Counted from the first letter of the stretch, positions 16,039 to 25,190 are shown. The stretch is DNA of 44,981 nucleotides from Caldilineaceae bacterium (GCA_020634755.1 JACKBC010000053.1:1-44981), one strand, 5' to 3'. The notes: generated from the sequence alone by a model not told the origin. Numbers and translations: made by a program.

Positions 16039-17001
16039 ATGATCCGTATTTCCGTCTTCAAACACAGCGCTGAGCTGACCGACACATTTTTGCAACAGAT
16101 GACTGCGTTTGGCGCTGACTGCATTGATTTTGGCAATGCTGCCGACATGCCGGGCGTACCCGACCAGGGCTACCCAGATCTGGAGGGTGTGCGGTCATTG
16201 CGCATACGCATGCGCTCATTTGGCATTGATATCAACCGCGTGACGCTGCCCAATTTAACCGAGACTTATATGAACGACCTGGCTGGCGCCGATGATGAGC
16301 TGGAGAATGCTTGCCGCGCGCTGCAAGTGTATGGCGAGGCGCGCATTCCCCTGGCGCGACAGCGCTGTGCCGGTGATGTGTTTCCGCAGCTGATGACGCG
16401 CTATCGCTCGGTGCATCGCGGCGGCTATCTGTCGCGCGGCGAGAGCATGGGGCTGACCAAAGAGCGGCATGAGACGCCCACCCAAGCCGAACTGGAGCGC
16501 TGGTGGAGCCGCTTCTGTCGCGCCTTTGAACGGATGGTGCCCATTGCCGAAGAGCACGACATTAAGCTGGCTGTCCATCCATCGGATACGCCCAATGTGG
16601 ATACGCCTTTTGGCGGGCTGGGCTTTCATCGCGTGGTCGATGCTTTTCCCAGCCCAAACGTGGGCTATGTCTATTGCATTGGCACGCGCGCCGAGGCGGG
16701 CGGCAGCAGCCTGGTGTTGGATGAGATCAACAACTATGGGCGCAAAGGCAAAATTTTTATGGTCCACATGCGCAACGTGCGCGGCAGCTTGGCCACGGCA
16801 GGCGCCTTTGAAGAGGTGCTGCTGGATGATGGCGACTTGAACATGTTCAAGATGCTGCGCGAACTGCAAAAGGTGGGCTTTAGCGGCTGCATTAATCCCG
16901 ATCACATCCCCGCCATTCCAGGCGATACGCCGACCAAAAGCGCCGGCTGGGCCTATTCAATCGGCTATATCAAGGCGCTGCTGGCGGCAGCGGTGGCATA
17001 G
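16039..17001 (+). CDS. Mannonate dehydratase-like TIM-barrel protein
   Basis: Resembles UxuA, which dehydrates D-mannonate to 2-keto-3-deoxygluconate in hexuronate breakdown. Matching blocks: IKLAVHPSDTP near residue 178, GKIFMVHMRNVRG near 236 and GCINPDHIPAIPGD near 283, the last two carrying the metal-binding His and Asp. At 320 aa it is shorter than E. coli UxuA (394), so it may be a divergent family member. AAAGGAG stands before the ATG. The gene stands alone, but the SDR gene at 12070 and the sugar ABC transporter at 39.8-43.4 kb would fit sugar-acid use. Confidence 0.85.
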   Translation: MIRISVFKHSAELTDTFLQQMTAFGADCIDFGNAADMPGVPDQGYPDLEGVRSLRIRMRSFGIDINRVTLPNLTETYMNDLAGADDELENACRALQVYGEARIPLARQRCAGDVFPQLMTRYRSVHRGGYLSRGESMGLTKERHETPTQAELERWWSRFCRAFERMVPIAEEHDIKLAVHPSDTPNVDTPFGGLGFHRVVDAFPSPNVGYVYCIGTRAEAGGSSLVLDEINNYGRKGKIFMVHMRNVRGSLATAGAFEEVLLDDGDLNMFKMLRELQKVGFSGCINPDHIPAIPGDTPTKSAGWAYSIGYIKALLAAAVA

Positions 17002-17049
17002 GCAAGCGTTGAAACGCGCCACGCGCTCATGGAAGGTTGCCAATTAAAC

Positions 17050-17169
17050 CGGTAAACGACGGCACTGGTTGAAACCAGCGCCTGGCAGCCCAAGTACGCT
17101 AAAGCGCACTCTAGAAATAGCCTGCTTGAGCGGGCTTCCGCTAGCAGACGCAGGCTTCAGCCTATGGCA
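17050..17169. repeat. R3 repeat copy 2
   Basis: Same order as the copy at 9515: CGGTAAACGACGGCACTGG, CCAGCGCCTG, AAGTACGCTAAAGCGCACTC, AGCCTGCTTGAGCGGGCT, GACGCAGGCTTCAGCCT. It lies between two convergent genes, at the 3' end of both, which fits a terminator or transcript-end role. Confidence 0.8.
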
Positions 17170-17217
17170 TCAATTACCAAAACAATTTATGCATGTTCAT
17201 ACGCTGATGGGCAACAG

Positions 17218-19137
17218 TTAGCGCAATTCATTTAGCGCTTCAGCCGTAATGGGGTTGTCGCCTTGCGCCAGCGCAACCACCCATTCGGCAATGCGTGGAC
17301 CGTGATATTGGTTGTAGTAGCCAGGGGGCTGTGTTTTGAGCCAGCTTAGATAGCTGTTGAAATGATCGACGGCTTGTTCAAGATCGCCTAATTGCGCGTA
17401 GATGAGGCCCAGACTGTCTTCTATATCGCTGCGGTCGACATCTGTGGCGCGCGCCTGCTGACAATGGCGCAGCGCTTCTTGTGGCTCTTGGGCCAGCGCA
17501 TATCCCCAACAGAGCGCCACGTCAATATCGCCCACACGTTGCGGGGGCGCCAGCTCCCGCGCCTGCGCCAGATCGGCTTGCCACAGTGTATTGTTGCCGG
17601 CGCGAATATAGGCCAGCCCCCGATTGTAATAGGCGTCGTAATTCTCGGGCTGCATGTGGATAATACGGCTCAAATCGGCCACGGCGTGTTGGATGTCTGA
17701 GCGTCGCCCATCGGCGTCCGGGCTTTGCTCCAGCGCGCTGCGTACATAATAGGCCGCACCGCGGTTCAGATAGGCCATGGCGAAACTCGGTTTGGCCACA
17801 ATCGTCTGCCCAAAGTCCTTAATGGCGCTGTCGAGATCATCAAGCGAATTGGTATAGAGCTGGTAGAGATTCCAATAGGCCAGCCCGCGATTGTAAAGCG
17901 CATTGGCATCGGCGGGCCGCAGCGCAATCACTTCGCTATAAGCGGTGACGGCCTTGTGCAGATCCGCTTCTGTGCCTTGGCCATAGAGCGAACCCAAATA
18001 AAAATAGATTTTGCTGCGCAATTCCAACGAGGGGTCCAGCGTCAGCGCGTTTTCCAATACTGTGCGCGCCTGCTCCAATTGGCCGTCGCCGCGGAACAAT
18101 TGGCCCAATGCAAAGAGCGCCAGGCTGCGCACCTGCTGTGGGACATCGCGATTGATCACCGTCGGCAGTTCGTCCAGCGCCAGCAGATCGCGGCGCAGAT
18201 GGGGATTTTCCAGGTCACCGCGCAGGGTAAAGTTGACCACGACGCGGGCATTGTCATATTCGCCCCACAGCAACATGGCGGCGTTGGCCGCCGCTAGCTC
18301 TGCTTCTGCTTTGGTGGCGTTGCCAATGACCTCATCCAGCACCACCACGTTTGTATGCGTCAGCTTGGCCGCGGCGATCTGCTGAGCCAGCGCCTCTTCA
18401 ATGCGCCCGGCCACGTTGAAACCGGCATTGCCGGCATAATTGGCAAAGGTGGCGATGAGCAGCAGCGTCTCTCCCTCGTCGGCCACAATTTGATACCGTG
18501 TGGCCGTGGGCATGGGGGTCGGCGCATGTAGCGTTAAGACGGGCGGCGTGGCGGCAGGCGGCGTTGGCGTGGCCGCAGACAATAGATCGCGCAGACCGCC
18601 CACATTCAGCCCCACGCCCATGATGAGCAGAATCACAACGCCCATTGCCGGTAGCGTCCACCATGTCCGGTTTTTGAACCAATTGAACCGGCTTGAGGAT
18701 GTGGACGATAAGGATGCGGTTTGGGGTGTCTCTGTGAATGGCTGTGCGCTCTCTGTCTGCGCTGCGTCTGTTTGGGGCGCGCCTGGACCGGCCGCGTGAA
18801 GACCAAGCGGCGCTGAAACGTTTGGCGTCTCTTGGGGGGTAGGAGATGGTGTGGTCGTCGCTGGCTCAGCTGACGCCTCCGGTTGCGCTTCTGGCAGAGG
18901 TGGCAACTGCTCTGGGGGAAAGCCAGCGGCAATGAGCAATTCGTCACGTTCCGCAGCGGTGAGGCGCAGCCGCTTGGCCAGCTGTAGCACGTCATCGCGA
19001 TGGCGCGGGCGCTCGACAATTCCCTCCTTCCAGCGGAAAATGGTTTGGCGACGTACGCCGATGCCGCGCGCCAGTTCAGCGTCGCTAATTCCCGTGCGCT
19101 GAATGTATTGGCTTAGTAATTCGGAAAACGTGGGCAT
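17218..19137 (-). CDS. Membrane-spanning XRE regulator with TPR sensor domain
   Basis: An N-terminal XRE-type helix-turn-helix (about residues 5-65, with DAELARGIGVRRQTIFRWKE) is followed by a Pro/Ala/Thr-rich linker (70-150) and one transmembrane helix (about 159-180, LPAMGVVILLIMGVGLNVGG). A Thr/Pro linker leads to a mixed domain (about 200-320) and at least five TPR units (about 330-600, e.g. ADANALYNRGLAYWNLYQL). The DNA-binding part would be cytoplasmic and the TPR part outside, as in RodZ or one-component membrane regulators. The TAAAAT box ends six nt before the ATG, so the mRNA may be leaderless. I know no named orthologue. Confidence 0.82.
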   Translation of the reverse strand: MPTFSELLSQYIQRTGISDAELARGIGVRRQTIFRWKEGIVERPRHRDDVLQLAKRLRLTAAERDELLIAAGFPPEQLPPLPEAQPEASAEPATTTPSPTPQETPNVSAPLGLHAAGPGAPQTDAAQTESAQPFTETPQTASLSSTSSSRFNWFKNRTWWTLPAMGVVILLIMGVGLNVGGLRDLLSAATPTPPAATPPVLTLHAPTPMPTATRYQIVADEGETLLLIATFANYAGNAGFNVAGRIEEALAQQIAAAKLTHTNVVVLDEVIGNATKAEAELAAANAAMLLWGEYDNARVVVNFTLRGDLENPHLRRDLLALDELPTVINRDVPQQVRSLALFALGQLFRGDGQLEQARTVLENALTLDPSLELRSKIYFYLGSLYGQGTEADLHKAVTAYSEVIALRPADANALYNRGLAYWNLYQLYTNSLDDLDSAIKDFGQTIVAKPSFAMAYLNRGAAYYVRSALEQSPDADGRRSDIQHAVADLSRIIHMQPENYDAYYNRGLAYIRAGNNTLWQADLAQARELAPPQRVGDIDVALCWGYALAQEPQEALRHCQQARATDVDRSDIEDSLGLIYAQLGDLEQAVDHFNSYLSWLKTQPPGYYNQYHGPRIAEWVVALAQGDNPITAEALNELR

Positions 19138-19651
19138 ACATACATTTTAACACAGGCGTGTAAAAATTCCGACCCCGTTGGGGATGATATAATGGTCTAA
19201 AAAGCGCTGCGCCTTCAGCGTCAACACGGCGCGTTGAAGGCGATTGTACGTGGTTTATCTGCTGCGCAGTCATAGATTGGTTGCTGCGCTGCGAGTGATG
19301 TTATAATAGTTTGATAATATTTTGCGATCTACAGGTGGTGTTGGGGTCACCTGTTGTCTATATATAGGTTTGGCAATCTGGTTTTGGCATAGATGAGCGT
19401 AGCCGTGTGAATCAAGCTCGGTCTGTCTCAGTGCTGAACCGCCGTCATGCAACCCATTGCGGTTGTAGAGAAGTCGTACGTATCAATGTCATCCCCGTAC
19501 AAGGCAGAAATGCAGAAGGGGATGCACAACAATTTATGATGAGGTTCTTGCGTCGACTCGGGCAATTGCGCATTGCCCTTTTTGCGCGTCCGTCGTAATT
19601 AGGATGCCACGAGGTGGGCGTGGGGACTTCCGGAAAGTTTAAAAGGAACAA
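19138..19651. promoter_or_regulatory. Divergent promoter region of the XRE/TPR gene and rnj
   Basis: On the minus strand TGTTAAAAT (extended -10) lies six nt before the XRE/TPR start codon. On the plus strand TATAAT occurs at 19188-19193 and, as extended -10 TGTTATAAT, at 19299-19307, the better candidate for rnj. Its -35 is weak (TTGGTT or TTGCTG at 19277-19286). A small hairpin ACAGGTG/CACCTGT (19331-19354) would lie in the rnj leader of about 340 nt. No gene is seen. Confidence 0.5.
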
Positions 19652-21337
19652 ATGGAACAAACAAATAATCAACAAACACAACAGCCGCTTTTGCGCGTTG
19701 TGCCCCTGGGGGGGCTGGGCGAAATCGGCAAAAATATGATGGTGCTGGAGGCAGAAGGTAAGCTGCTTATTATTGACGTTGGTCTTATGTTTCCCAGCAG
19801 CGATATGTTGGGAATCGATGTGGTCATCCCCGATGCAGAATATGTTTTGGAACGGCTCGATGATGTCGTTGGTATTATTTTGACCCATGGTCACGAAGAC
19901 CACATTGGGGCATTGCCCTATTTGATGGAAGAAGGGTTGACCGCACCCACCTATGCCACTTCCCTCACGCGCGGGCTGCTTGAATCCAAGCTCAGCGAGT
20001 ACAAGCTGTTGGGGCACGCCCAGCTTCACACCATTACATCAGAAGACAAGTTGGAACTGGGGCCATTTGTGGTCGAGTTCTTTCATACATGTCACAGCTT
20101 TCCCGATAGCGTGGGCGTTTCGGTCAGCACGCCGGCGGGCCGCGTGATTCATACCAGCGACTATAAGCTGGACCCCACACCCAATGACAATAAGCCCACC
20201 GAGGTGGACAAATTGCAGCGTTGGGGCGAAGAGGGTGTGCTGCTGCTCATGTCGGATAGCACAAACGTGGAAGAAAAGAATTCGACGCCCAGCGAAAAGA
20301 TGGTGGAAAAGACGTTGGATGCCGCCATCGGCGCTGCGCAGGGCCGCGTGATTATTACCACTTTTGCCAGCAACGTGGGGCGCGTCAAGCAGGTAATGAA
20401 CGTAGCGCGCCGGCACGGTCGCCGCGTGGGCGTGACCGGTCGTTCTATGGTCAATAATGTGAAAACGGCTATTAAGTTGGGCTATCTGGACATTACAGAA
20501 AGCGACCTGTTGAGCCCCAGCGAAATGGAAACGCTCCCGCCCAGCCAGGTGGTGATTGTGGCCACCGGCAGCCAGGGTGAACCAACGTCGGCCATGGTGC
20601 GCATGAGCATGGGAGAACACCGGCAGATCACGCTGCGCGAGGGAGACACTGTGGTGTTGAGCGCGGCGCCCATTCCCGGCAATGAAGAGTATTTCAATCG
20701 CACGGTGGACAATCTTTTCCGCCAAGGGGTGGATGTGCTCTATCACGAGCTGGGTGACGTCCATGTGTCTGGTCACGGCGGTCAAGAGGACTATCGGCAC
20801 ATTTTAGAGATTGTTCATCCCCAGCATTTTATCCCGGTCCATGGCGAATACCGCCATTTGGTGCTGCACGGGCGCTTGGCGGCCAATGTTGAAATAGACC
20901 CTGACAAAATTTTTGTGATTGAAGACGGTCAGACGGTTGAATTTCTGCCTGAGAATGGCCAGGTTGTGGGCAAGTTGGGCTACCGATTGCCCGTGAGCCA
21001 GGTGCTGGTTGATGGGTCAGGCGTGGGTGACATTGGCAACATTGTGTTGCGCGATCGCCGCCATCTGGGGCAGGATGGCTTTATTGTCTGTATTGTGGCG
21101 CTGGATGAGTATGATGGCGAAGTGATCTTTGGGCCGGAAATTATTAGCCGCGGCTTTGTCTATATGCGCGAAAACGAAGACCTAATCCGCCGCGCGGAAG
21201 ACGCCGTGGAAAAGGTGCTCAAGAAGCAAACGCCGCGCCGAGTGCTGGAAGGCAAAGTAAAAGATGCCCTCTCGACCTTCTGTCAGCGCGAGCTGGATCG
21301 CCGCCCAATGGTGATTCCTGTTGTGTTAGAAGTGTAG
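19652..21337 (+). CDS. rnj: Ribonuclease J
   Basis: Metallo-beta-lactamase/beta-CASP nuclease with 5'-3' exo- and endonuclease activity in mRNA decay and rRNA maturation. The core HGHEDHIGA lies near residue 78, HTSDYKLDPTP near 168 and ATGSQGEP near 303. SGHGGQEDYRHI is near 373 and PVHGEYRH near 395. The C-terminal domain (about 450-561) holds DGSGVGDIGNIVLRDRR. AAAAGGA precedes the ATG. At 561 aa it has normal length. With rny 15 kb away, this organism has both main Gram-positive-type decay nucleases and shows no sign here of RNase E. R3-type palindrome follows the stop. Confidence 0.96.
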   Translation: MEQTNNQQTQQPLLRVVPLGGLGEIGKNMMVLEAEGKLLIIDVGLMFPSSDMLGIDVVIPDAEYVLERLDDVVGIILTHGHEDHIGALPYLMEEGLTAPTYATSLTRGLLESKLSEYKLLGHAQLHTITSEDKLELGPFVVEFFHTCHSFPDSVGVSVSTPAGRVIHTSDYKLDPTPNDNKPTEVDKLQRWGEEGVLLLMSDSTNVEEKNSTPSEKMVEKTLDAAIGAAQGRVIITTFASNVGRVKQVMNVARRHGRRVGVTGRSMVNNVKTAIKLGYLDITESDLLSPSEMETLPPSQVVIVATGSQGEPTSAMVRMSMGEHRQITLREGDTVVLSAAPIPGNEEYFNRTVDNLFRQGVDVLYHELGDVHVSGHGGQEDYRHILEIVHPQHFIPVHGEYRHLVLHGRLAANVEIDPDKIFVIEDGQTVEFLPENGQVVGKLGYRLPVSQVLVDGSGVGDIGNIVLRDRRHLGQDGFIVCIVALDEYDGEVIFGPEIISRGFVYMRENEDLIRRAEDAVEKVLKKQTPRRVLEGKVKDALSTFCQRELDRRPMVIPVVLEV

Positions 21338-21376
21338 CAATCCAGTGGCAGCGGTTGAATCCACCGTCTTTTAGAG

Positions 21377-21424
21377 AAAGTACGCTAAAGCGCACCAGAA
21401 AAAGAGTGCGCTTTAGCGTACTTT
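21377..21424. repeat. 19-bp inverted repeat after rnj (R3-derived)
   Basis: AAAGTACGCTAAAGCGCAC (21377-21395) and its exact reverse complement (21406-21424) enclose 10 nt; the arm is the central part of R3. GCCACAGCGCTTCAGCCTGTGG follows at 21431. It begins 40 nt after the rnj stop and probably acts as a terminator, although the T tract is short. Confidence 0.8.
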
Positions 21425-21764
21425 TCTTTATGAGCCACAGCGCTTCAGCCTGTGGTGTTGATGCCTTGATGAGGGCTTGTCCTAAGTCCAGCCTTCATCC
21501 TAGCCGCCCCAATTTCAATGCCAATCCTCGCCGTCAAATTCCCCAGAAAATAGCGCGTTCATATAGAAAATCAGGCGTCCTGCCAGAAAAAAGGCGCTGC
21601 ATTTTTGCGCGATGCGATGGCCCCCGTGATATTCATCAATAGCTTGCAACCGCCCTCTGAAATGTGATATACTATGCCTGAACGTTTGTTCGAGAATGCA
21701 ATTGTCATACTCCGATATTGCCCTGATTTGGACTATTTGACTGTGGTTCCATTCAGAGCAGAGT
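21425..21764. other. rnj-ftsK intergenic region
   Basis: No gene recognised. The region holds the GAAC-N4-GTTC palindrome (21680-21691), a possible -35 TTGACT at 21737-21742 and the block shared with recA (21745-21771). It runs directly into R1 copy 5. Confidence 0.5.
21680..21691. promoter_or_regulatory. Candidate LexA (SOS) box upstream of ftsK
   Basis: GAACGTTTGTTC is a perfect GAAC-N4-GTTC match; with flanks, TGAACGTTTGTTCG fits the Gram-positive consensus CGAACRNRYGTTYG at all but two positions. It lies about 190 nt before the ftsK start. ftsK is an SOS gene in E. coli, which makes the site plausible. The LexA site of this lineage is unknown to me. Confidence 0.4.
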
Positions 21765-21771
21765 ATCGTAG
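21745..21771. promoter_or_regulatory. Sequence block shared with the recA upstream region
   Basis: From GGTTCCATTCAGAGC to GTATCGTAG; matches 2792-2819 before recA with one gap and three substitutions. Its right end overlaps the left end of R1 copy 5. Confidence 0.4.
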
Positions 21772-21850
21772 ATCGCAACCGCAAGAGATAGAGTCGGATT
21801 CAACAATCGAGACCGTCGCCTATCTCGCCGACAGCGTTGTGATGTACTGA
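21765..21850 (+). repeat. R1 repeat copy 5 (86 bp, in ftsK leader)
   Basis: Pairing GAGATA/TATCTC is intact, and the CGCAA/TTGTG helix keeps pairing through a G-U. The left end reads ATCGTA; the right end TACTGA is perfect. It ends 27 nt before the ftsK ATG, so it is very likely within the transcript leader. Confidence 0.88.
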
Positions 21851-21874
21851 CTATGGAATTGATTTACACCGTAA

Positions 21875-24523
21875 TTGATGGCCGCCAAAAACGCAAGTAA
21901 AAAATCACAAAACTCAATCACACCGCTCGACCAGTTGCGCCAAACTTTGTTGCGCCCCGAAATTATGGGGATCGTGCTGATTTTGGTCTCTGTCTTTACG
22001 CTATTGAGCTTGGTGACCCAAAGCAACGGGGTGATTACCGGGGCCTGGATCGAGGCGCTGCAGAAGCTGGTTGGCATTGGCGCCTGGGGCGTCCCCTTTG
22101 TCACCGGCGCACTGGGCATCTGGATGGTGATTCATGCCATCGAGCGCATGCCTGATTTGCCCTGGCACCGCCCGGCCGGTTTTGGGCTGCTTTTTATCGC
22201 GTTTGTCATCGGCGCTTCGCTGGCGCTGCCCGCTGAACACCGTCCACAACTCAGTGCGCTAGGTGAGGGCGGCGGCTATATTGGCTGGGCATTTGCCGAC
22301 ATTCTGGAAAACTTTATTGGCGCCATTGGCGCTTGGGCCTTCCTGACCTTTTTGGCCGTCTCTGGCATTATCTTTCTAACCGACCGCCTGCTCGTCAAAC
22401 ATGCGTATACCGGTTGGTACTATTTACAAACGTGGTGGGAGCAGCGCAAGGACTTGGCTTATGTGCCACCGCCGAATGTGGAGAATGAGAACGCTGGCGT
22501 CACTCAATCGCCGCTGCCGCTGCCGCAGATAAAGCTGCCGCTTTGGAAAAAGCTGGTGGGCCAAACCCAAGAGGCCGCGCCCAGCGAAATACCGCCGGCC
22601 GCCAATATGGTGCTGCCCAACGGATCGGCTACGCGGCCGGCCCCAGCACATGTAGAACCGATCACGCCCAAACCGGAGCCGGCTGCCGCGCCGGCCCGCG
22701 CCGCCGAAGCGCCCGCGGCGCGCCGTACACCCGCCGAGCCGGCCATTATTCCGGCGCGCATTATTGGTGGTGATCAGGAATGGCGTTTGCCGCGGCTGGA
22801 AGATGTGTTGGGCTACTGGGACCGCCATGTGGACAGCGACGAGCACATTCGCGATCAGGGGCGCTTGATCCAGGAGACGTTGGCGCTCTTTGGCGTGCCG
22901 GCCGATTTTGAAGGCGCCTACAAAGGCCCGGCCGTCACCCAATATCTGATCAAGCCCGGCTATGTGGAGCGCACGGTCAAAGGCGAAATTCGTCGCACCA
23001 AAGTAAAGGTGAGCAAAATCGCCGGGCTCTCCAATGATTTGGCGTTGGCGTTGGCTGCGCCCTCGGTGCGCATTGAAGCGCCCATCCCCGGCACGAGCTA
23101 TGTGGGCGTGGAAGTGCCCAATCAAGAGAGCAATCGCGTTGGCCTGCGCGATATGATGGAGAGCGAAACCTTCCAAAATAAGAAGGGCAAGCTGCGCATT
23201 GCGTTGGGTGAAGATGTCAAGGGCAACGCCATTGTGTCCGATTTGGCGCGCATGCCCCATTTGCTGATTGCCGGCTCTACCGGCTCTGGTAAGTCGGTCT
23301 GTATCAACTCGATTATTACCTGTTTGCTCTGCACGCACACGCCAGACACGTTGCGCTTTCTTATGGTGGATCCCAAAATGGTGGAGCTGAGCGGCTACAA
23401 CGGTATTCCGCATTTGCTCAGCCCGGTGGTCACCGAGACCGACAAAGCCGCTGGCGTGCTCTATTGGGCCGTCAAAGAGATGGAGCGACGCTATCAGCTT
23501 TGCAGCAAAGCCAACTGCCGCGATCTGGAGCGTTACAACGAATATTTGGCCAAGCGGAGCGAAAAGCCGCTGCCCTATATTGTGGTCATTGTGGACGAAA
23601 TGGCCGACCTGATGATGGCCGCGCCGGAAGAGGTGGAAAAGCACATCTGCCGTTTGGCGCAGATGGCGCGCGCCATTGGCATTCATCTAATCATTGCCAC
23701 CCAGCGCCCTTCGGTGGACGTCATCACCGGCTTGATCAAAGCCAACTTCCCTTCACGCATTGCTTTTGCCGTGACCAGCCAGACCGATAGCCGCGTCATT
23801 CTGGATGTGCCGGGCGCGGAGCGGCTGCTGGGCCGCGGCGACATGCTCTTTATGGCGCCGGACGCCAGCAAGTTGGAGCGCATCCAGGGCACCTTTTTGC
23901 ACGAAGATGAGATTAACAAGCTGGTGCGCCACTGGAAGGGCATTCGCCAATTGAATAATGATGCCTTTACGCAGCCGCTTTTTGAAGAGCCTGGCGCCGG
24001 TGTAGAAAGCGCGTCTTCGTCACTGCCGCCCTCCACGCCGATCAATCGCGCCGCAGCGGGGGACTCGGCTGGCCCCGCCAGCGCGTCCCCACGCCCAGAT
24101 TTGCGCGGCGCCCCCTCTCGCCCGCCCATGACTACACCAAGTACTGGCAATGTCATTGACCAGATGCGGCAAGTACCCGGCAGCAGCCAGACTCGCTATG
24201 GTGCACCGCCTGAACAGGGCTCTCTCTTTGAAGAGATCGAGCAGATGAAGGCCGAAGATGCCCGCGATGAACTTTTTGAAGAGGCCATCCGCACCGTGCG
24301 CGAAAATGGCCGCGGCTCGGTCAGCCTGCTGCAACGCAAGCTGCGCATCGGCTACAACCGCGCCAGCCGCCTGGTGGATCAGCTGGAAGAAGCGGGCATC
24401 CTGGGGCCAGATGCCGGCGGCACGGCCGGCCGCGAAGTGTTGACGCCCCAGTCGGCCCCGCGCATGATTGGCGGGGGAGATGGGGCGGATGCCGGTGAAC
24501 AGGATTTCAAGTTTTGGATGTAG
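21875..24523 (+). CDS. ftsK: DNA translocase FtsK/SpoIIIE
   Basis: Hexameric pump that clears chromosomes from the closing septum. About four transmembrane helices fill the N terminus (about residues 25-175), followed by a Pro/Ala-rich linker (190-290). The motor has Walker A AGSTGSGKSVCIN near 465 and Walker B PYIVVIVDEMADLM near 568. A second low-complexity linker (about 700-780) leads to the gamma winged helix (about 795-847, LLQRKLRIGYNRASRLVDQLE) that reads polar guide sequences. The frame opens with TTG followed directly by ATG (21878); ATG is the likelier start. No clear Shine-Dalgarno is seen. R1 copy 5 lies 27 nt before it, with a LexA-like box further upstream. Confidence 0.96.
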   Translation: MMAAKNASKKSQNSITPLDQLRQTLLRPEIMGIVLILVSVFTLLSLVTQSNGVITGAWIEALQKLVGIGAWGVPFVTGALGIWMVIHAIERMPDLPWHRPAGFGLLFIAFVIGASLALPAEHRPQLSALGEGGGYIGWAFADILENFIGAIGAWAFLTFLAVSGIIFLTDRLLVKHAYTGWYYLQTWWEQRKDLAYVPPPNVENENAGVTQSPLPLPQIKLPLWKKLVGQTQEAAPSEIPPAANMVLPNGSATRPAPAHVEPITPKPEPAAAPARAAEAPAARRTPAEPAIIPARIIGGDQEWRLPRLEDVLGYWDRHVDSDEHIRDQGRLIQETLALFGVPADFEGAYKGPAVTQYLIKPGYVERTVKGEIRRTKVKVSKIAGLSNDLALALAAPSVRIEAPIPGTSYVGVEVPNQESNRVGLRDMMESETFQNKKGKLRIALGEDVKGNAIVSDLARMPHLLIAGSTGSGKSVCINSIITCLLCTHTPDTLRFLMVDPKMVELSGYNGIPHLLSPVVTETDKAAGVLYWAVKEMERRYQLCSKANCRDLERYNEYLAKRSEKPLPYIVVIVDEMADLMMAAPEEVEKHICRLAQMARAIGIHLIIATQRPSVDVITGLIKANFPSRIAFAVTSQTDSRVILDVPGAERLLGRGDMLFMAPDASKLERIQGTFLHEDEINKLVRHWKGIRQLNNDAFTQPLFEEPGAGVESASSSLPPSTPINRAAAGDSAGPASASPRPDLRGAPSRPPMTTPSTGNVIDQMRQVPGSSQTRYGAPPEQGSLFEEIEQMKAEDARDELFEEAIRTVRENGRGSVSLLQRKLRIGYNRASRLVDQLEEAGILGPDAGGTAGREVLTPQSAPRMIGGGDGADAGEQDFKFWM

Positions 24524-24574
24524 TTAGGCGCTGTGTTACTAAGACGGTGCCGGTGGAAGTAAAAGGCGTAAAAA

Positions 24575-25114
24575 TTGGATTATCCAGAAAGTGTTTTGCC
24601 CAGACTTCGCTATCAGTTTTGTCCCATGTGCCGTTCTGAATTAACGTGGATAGTTTCTGAAGATGATGGTCTACGGCGGGCAAAGTGTAAGCATTGTGGC
24701 TGGGTGCATTATCCAACCAATGCCATGGGCGTCAATGTGATTGTGACAACCGAATCCGGCGTGGTTGCACTTCTTCCACCGGGTGCGCCGGTCAATGCGC
24801 CAGCCGCTCTGCCGGGGGGACATGTGGAGTATGGTGAAACGCCGGAGGAAGCGGCTCAGCGCGAGGCTTATGAAGAAACAGGTCTGCGAGTCGAAGTGGT
24901 GCGCTCTTTGGGTTGGTACTTCATGCGGAGCGAGAGTTACCCAGGGCCCATGCTTTCATTCATGTTCGAAACGCGCGCAATTGGTGGTCAATTAGTGGGG
25001 AGCCGCGAAGGGAAAGTTGCTGTTTTGCCCCTGGACCAGTTTCCATCTATTGCGCCGAACCGAACTGGTAGCCAGAAAACAATGCAAGCGTATCTGGATC
25101 TACTATCTGCATAA
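24575..25114 (+). CDS. NUDIX hydrolase with N-terminal zinc ribbon
   Basis: Hydrolyses a nucleoside diphosphate linked to another group. A zinc ribbon (CPMC near residue 16 and CKHCGW near 38) precedes the NUDIX box (GGHVEYGETPEEA and REAYEETGL, about 80-103). This domain order is that of NudC-like NAD or RNA-cap pyrophosphatases and of zinc-ribbon ADP-ribose hydrolases; at 179 aa it lacks the larger N-terminal domain of NudC. The start must be TTG at 24575, because an in-frame TAA lies just upstream and AAAAGG is placed 8-9 nt before. It follows ftsK after 51 nt and may be co-transcribed. Confidence 0.86.
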   Translation: MDYPESVLPRLRYQFCPMCRSELTWIVSEDDGLRRAKCKHCGWVHYPTNAMGVNVIVTTESGVVALLPPGAPVNAPAALPGGHVEYGETPEEAAQREAYEETGLRVEVVRSLGWYFMRSESYPGPMLSFMFETRAIGGQLVGSREGKVAVLPLDQFPSIAPNRTGSQKTMQAYLDLLSA

Positions 25115-25190
25115 AGCGGAGAGGTGGCCACTTATGACGAATAGGGTGAATATCGCCGAGTCACTAAATCTTTAGCTTGGAATTCCTGCC

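Noticed and set aside
22424..23686. 420-codon open frame on the minus strand opposite ftsK
   Set aside because: His- and Ala-rich composition typical of antisense frames in this genome; ftsK motifs on the plus strand are complete.
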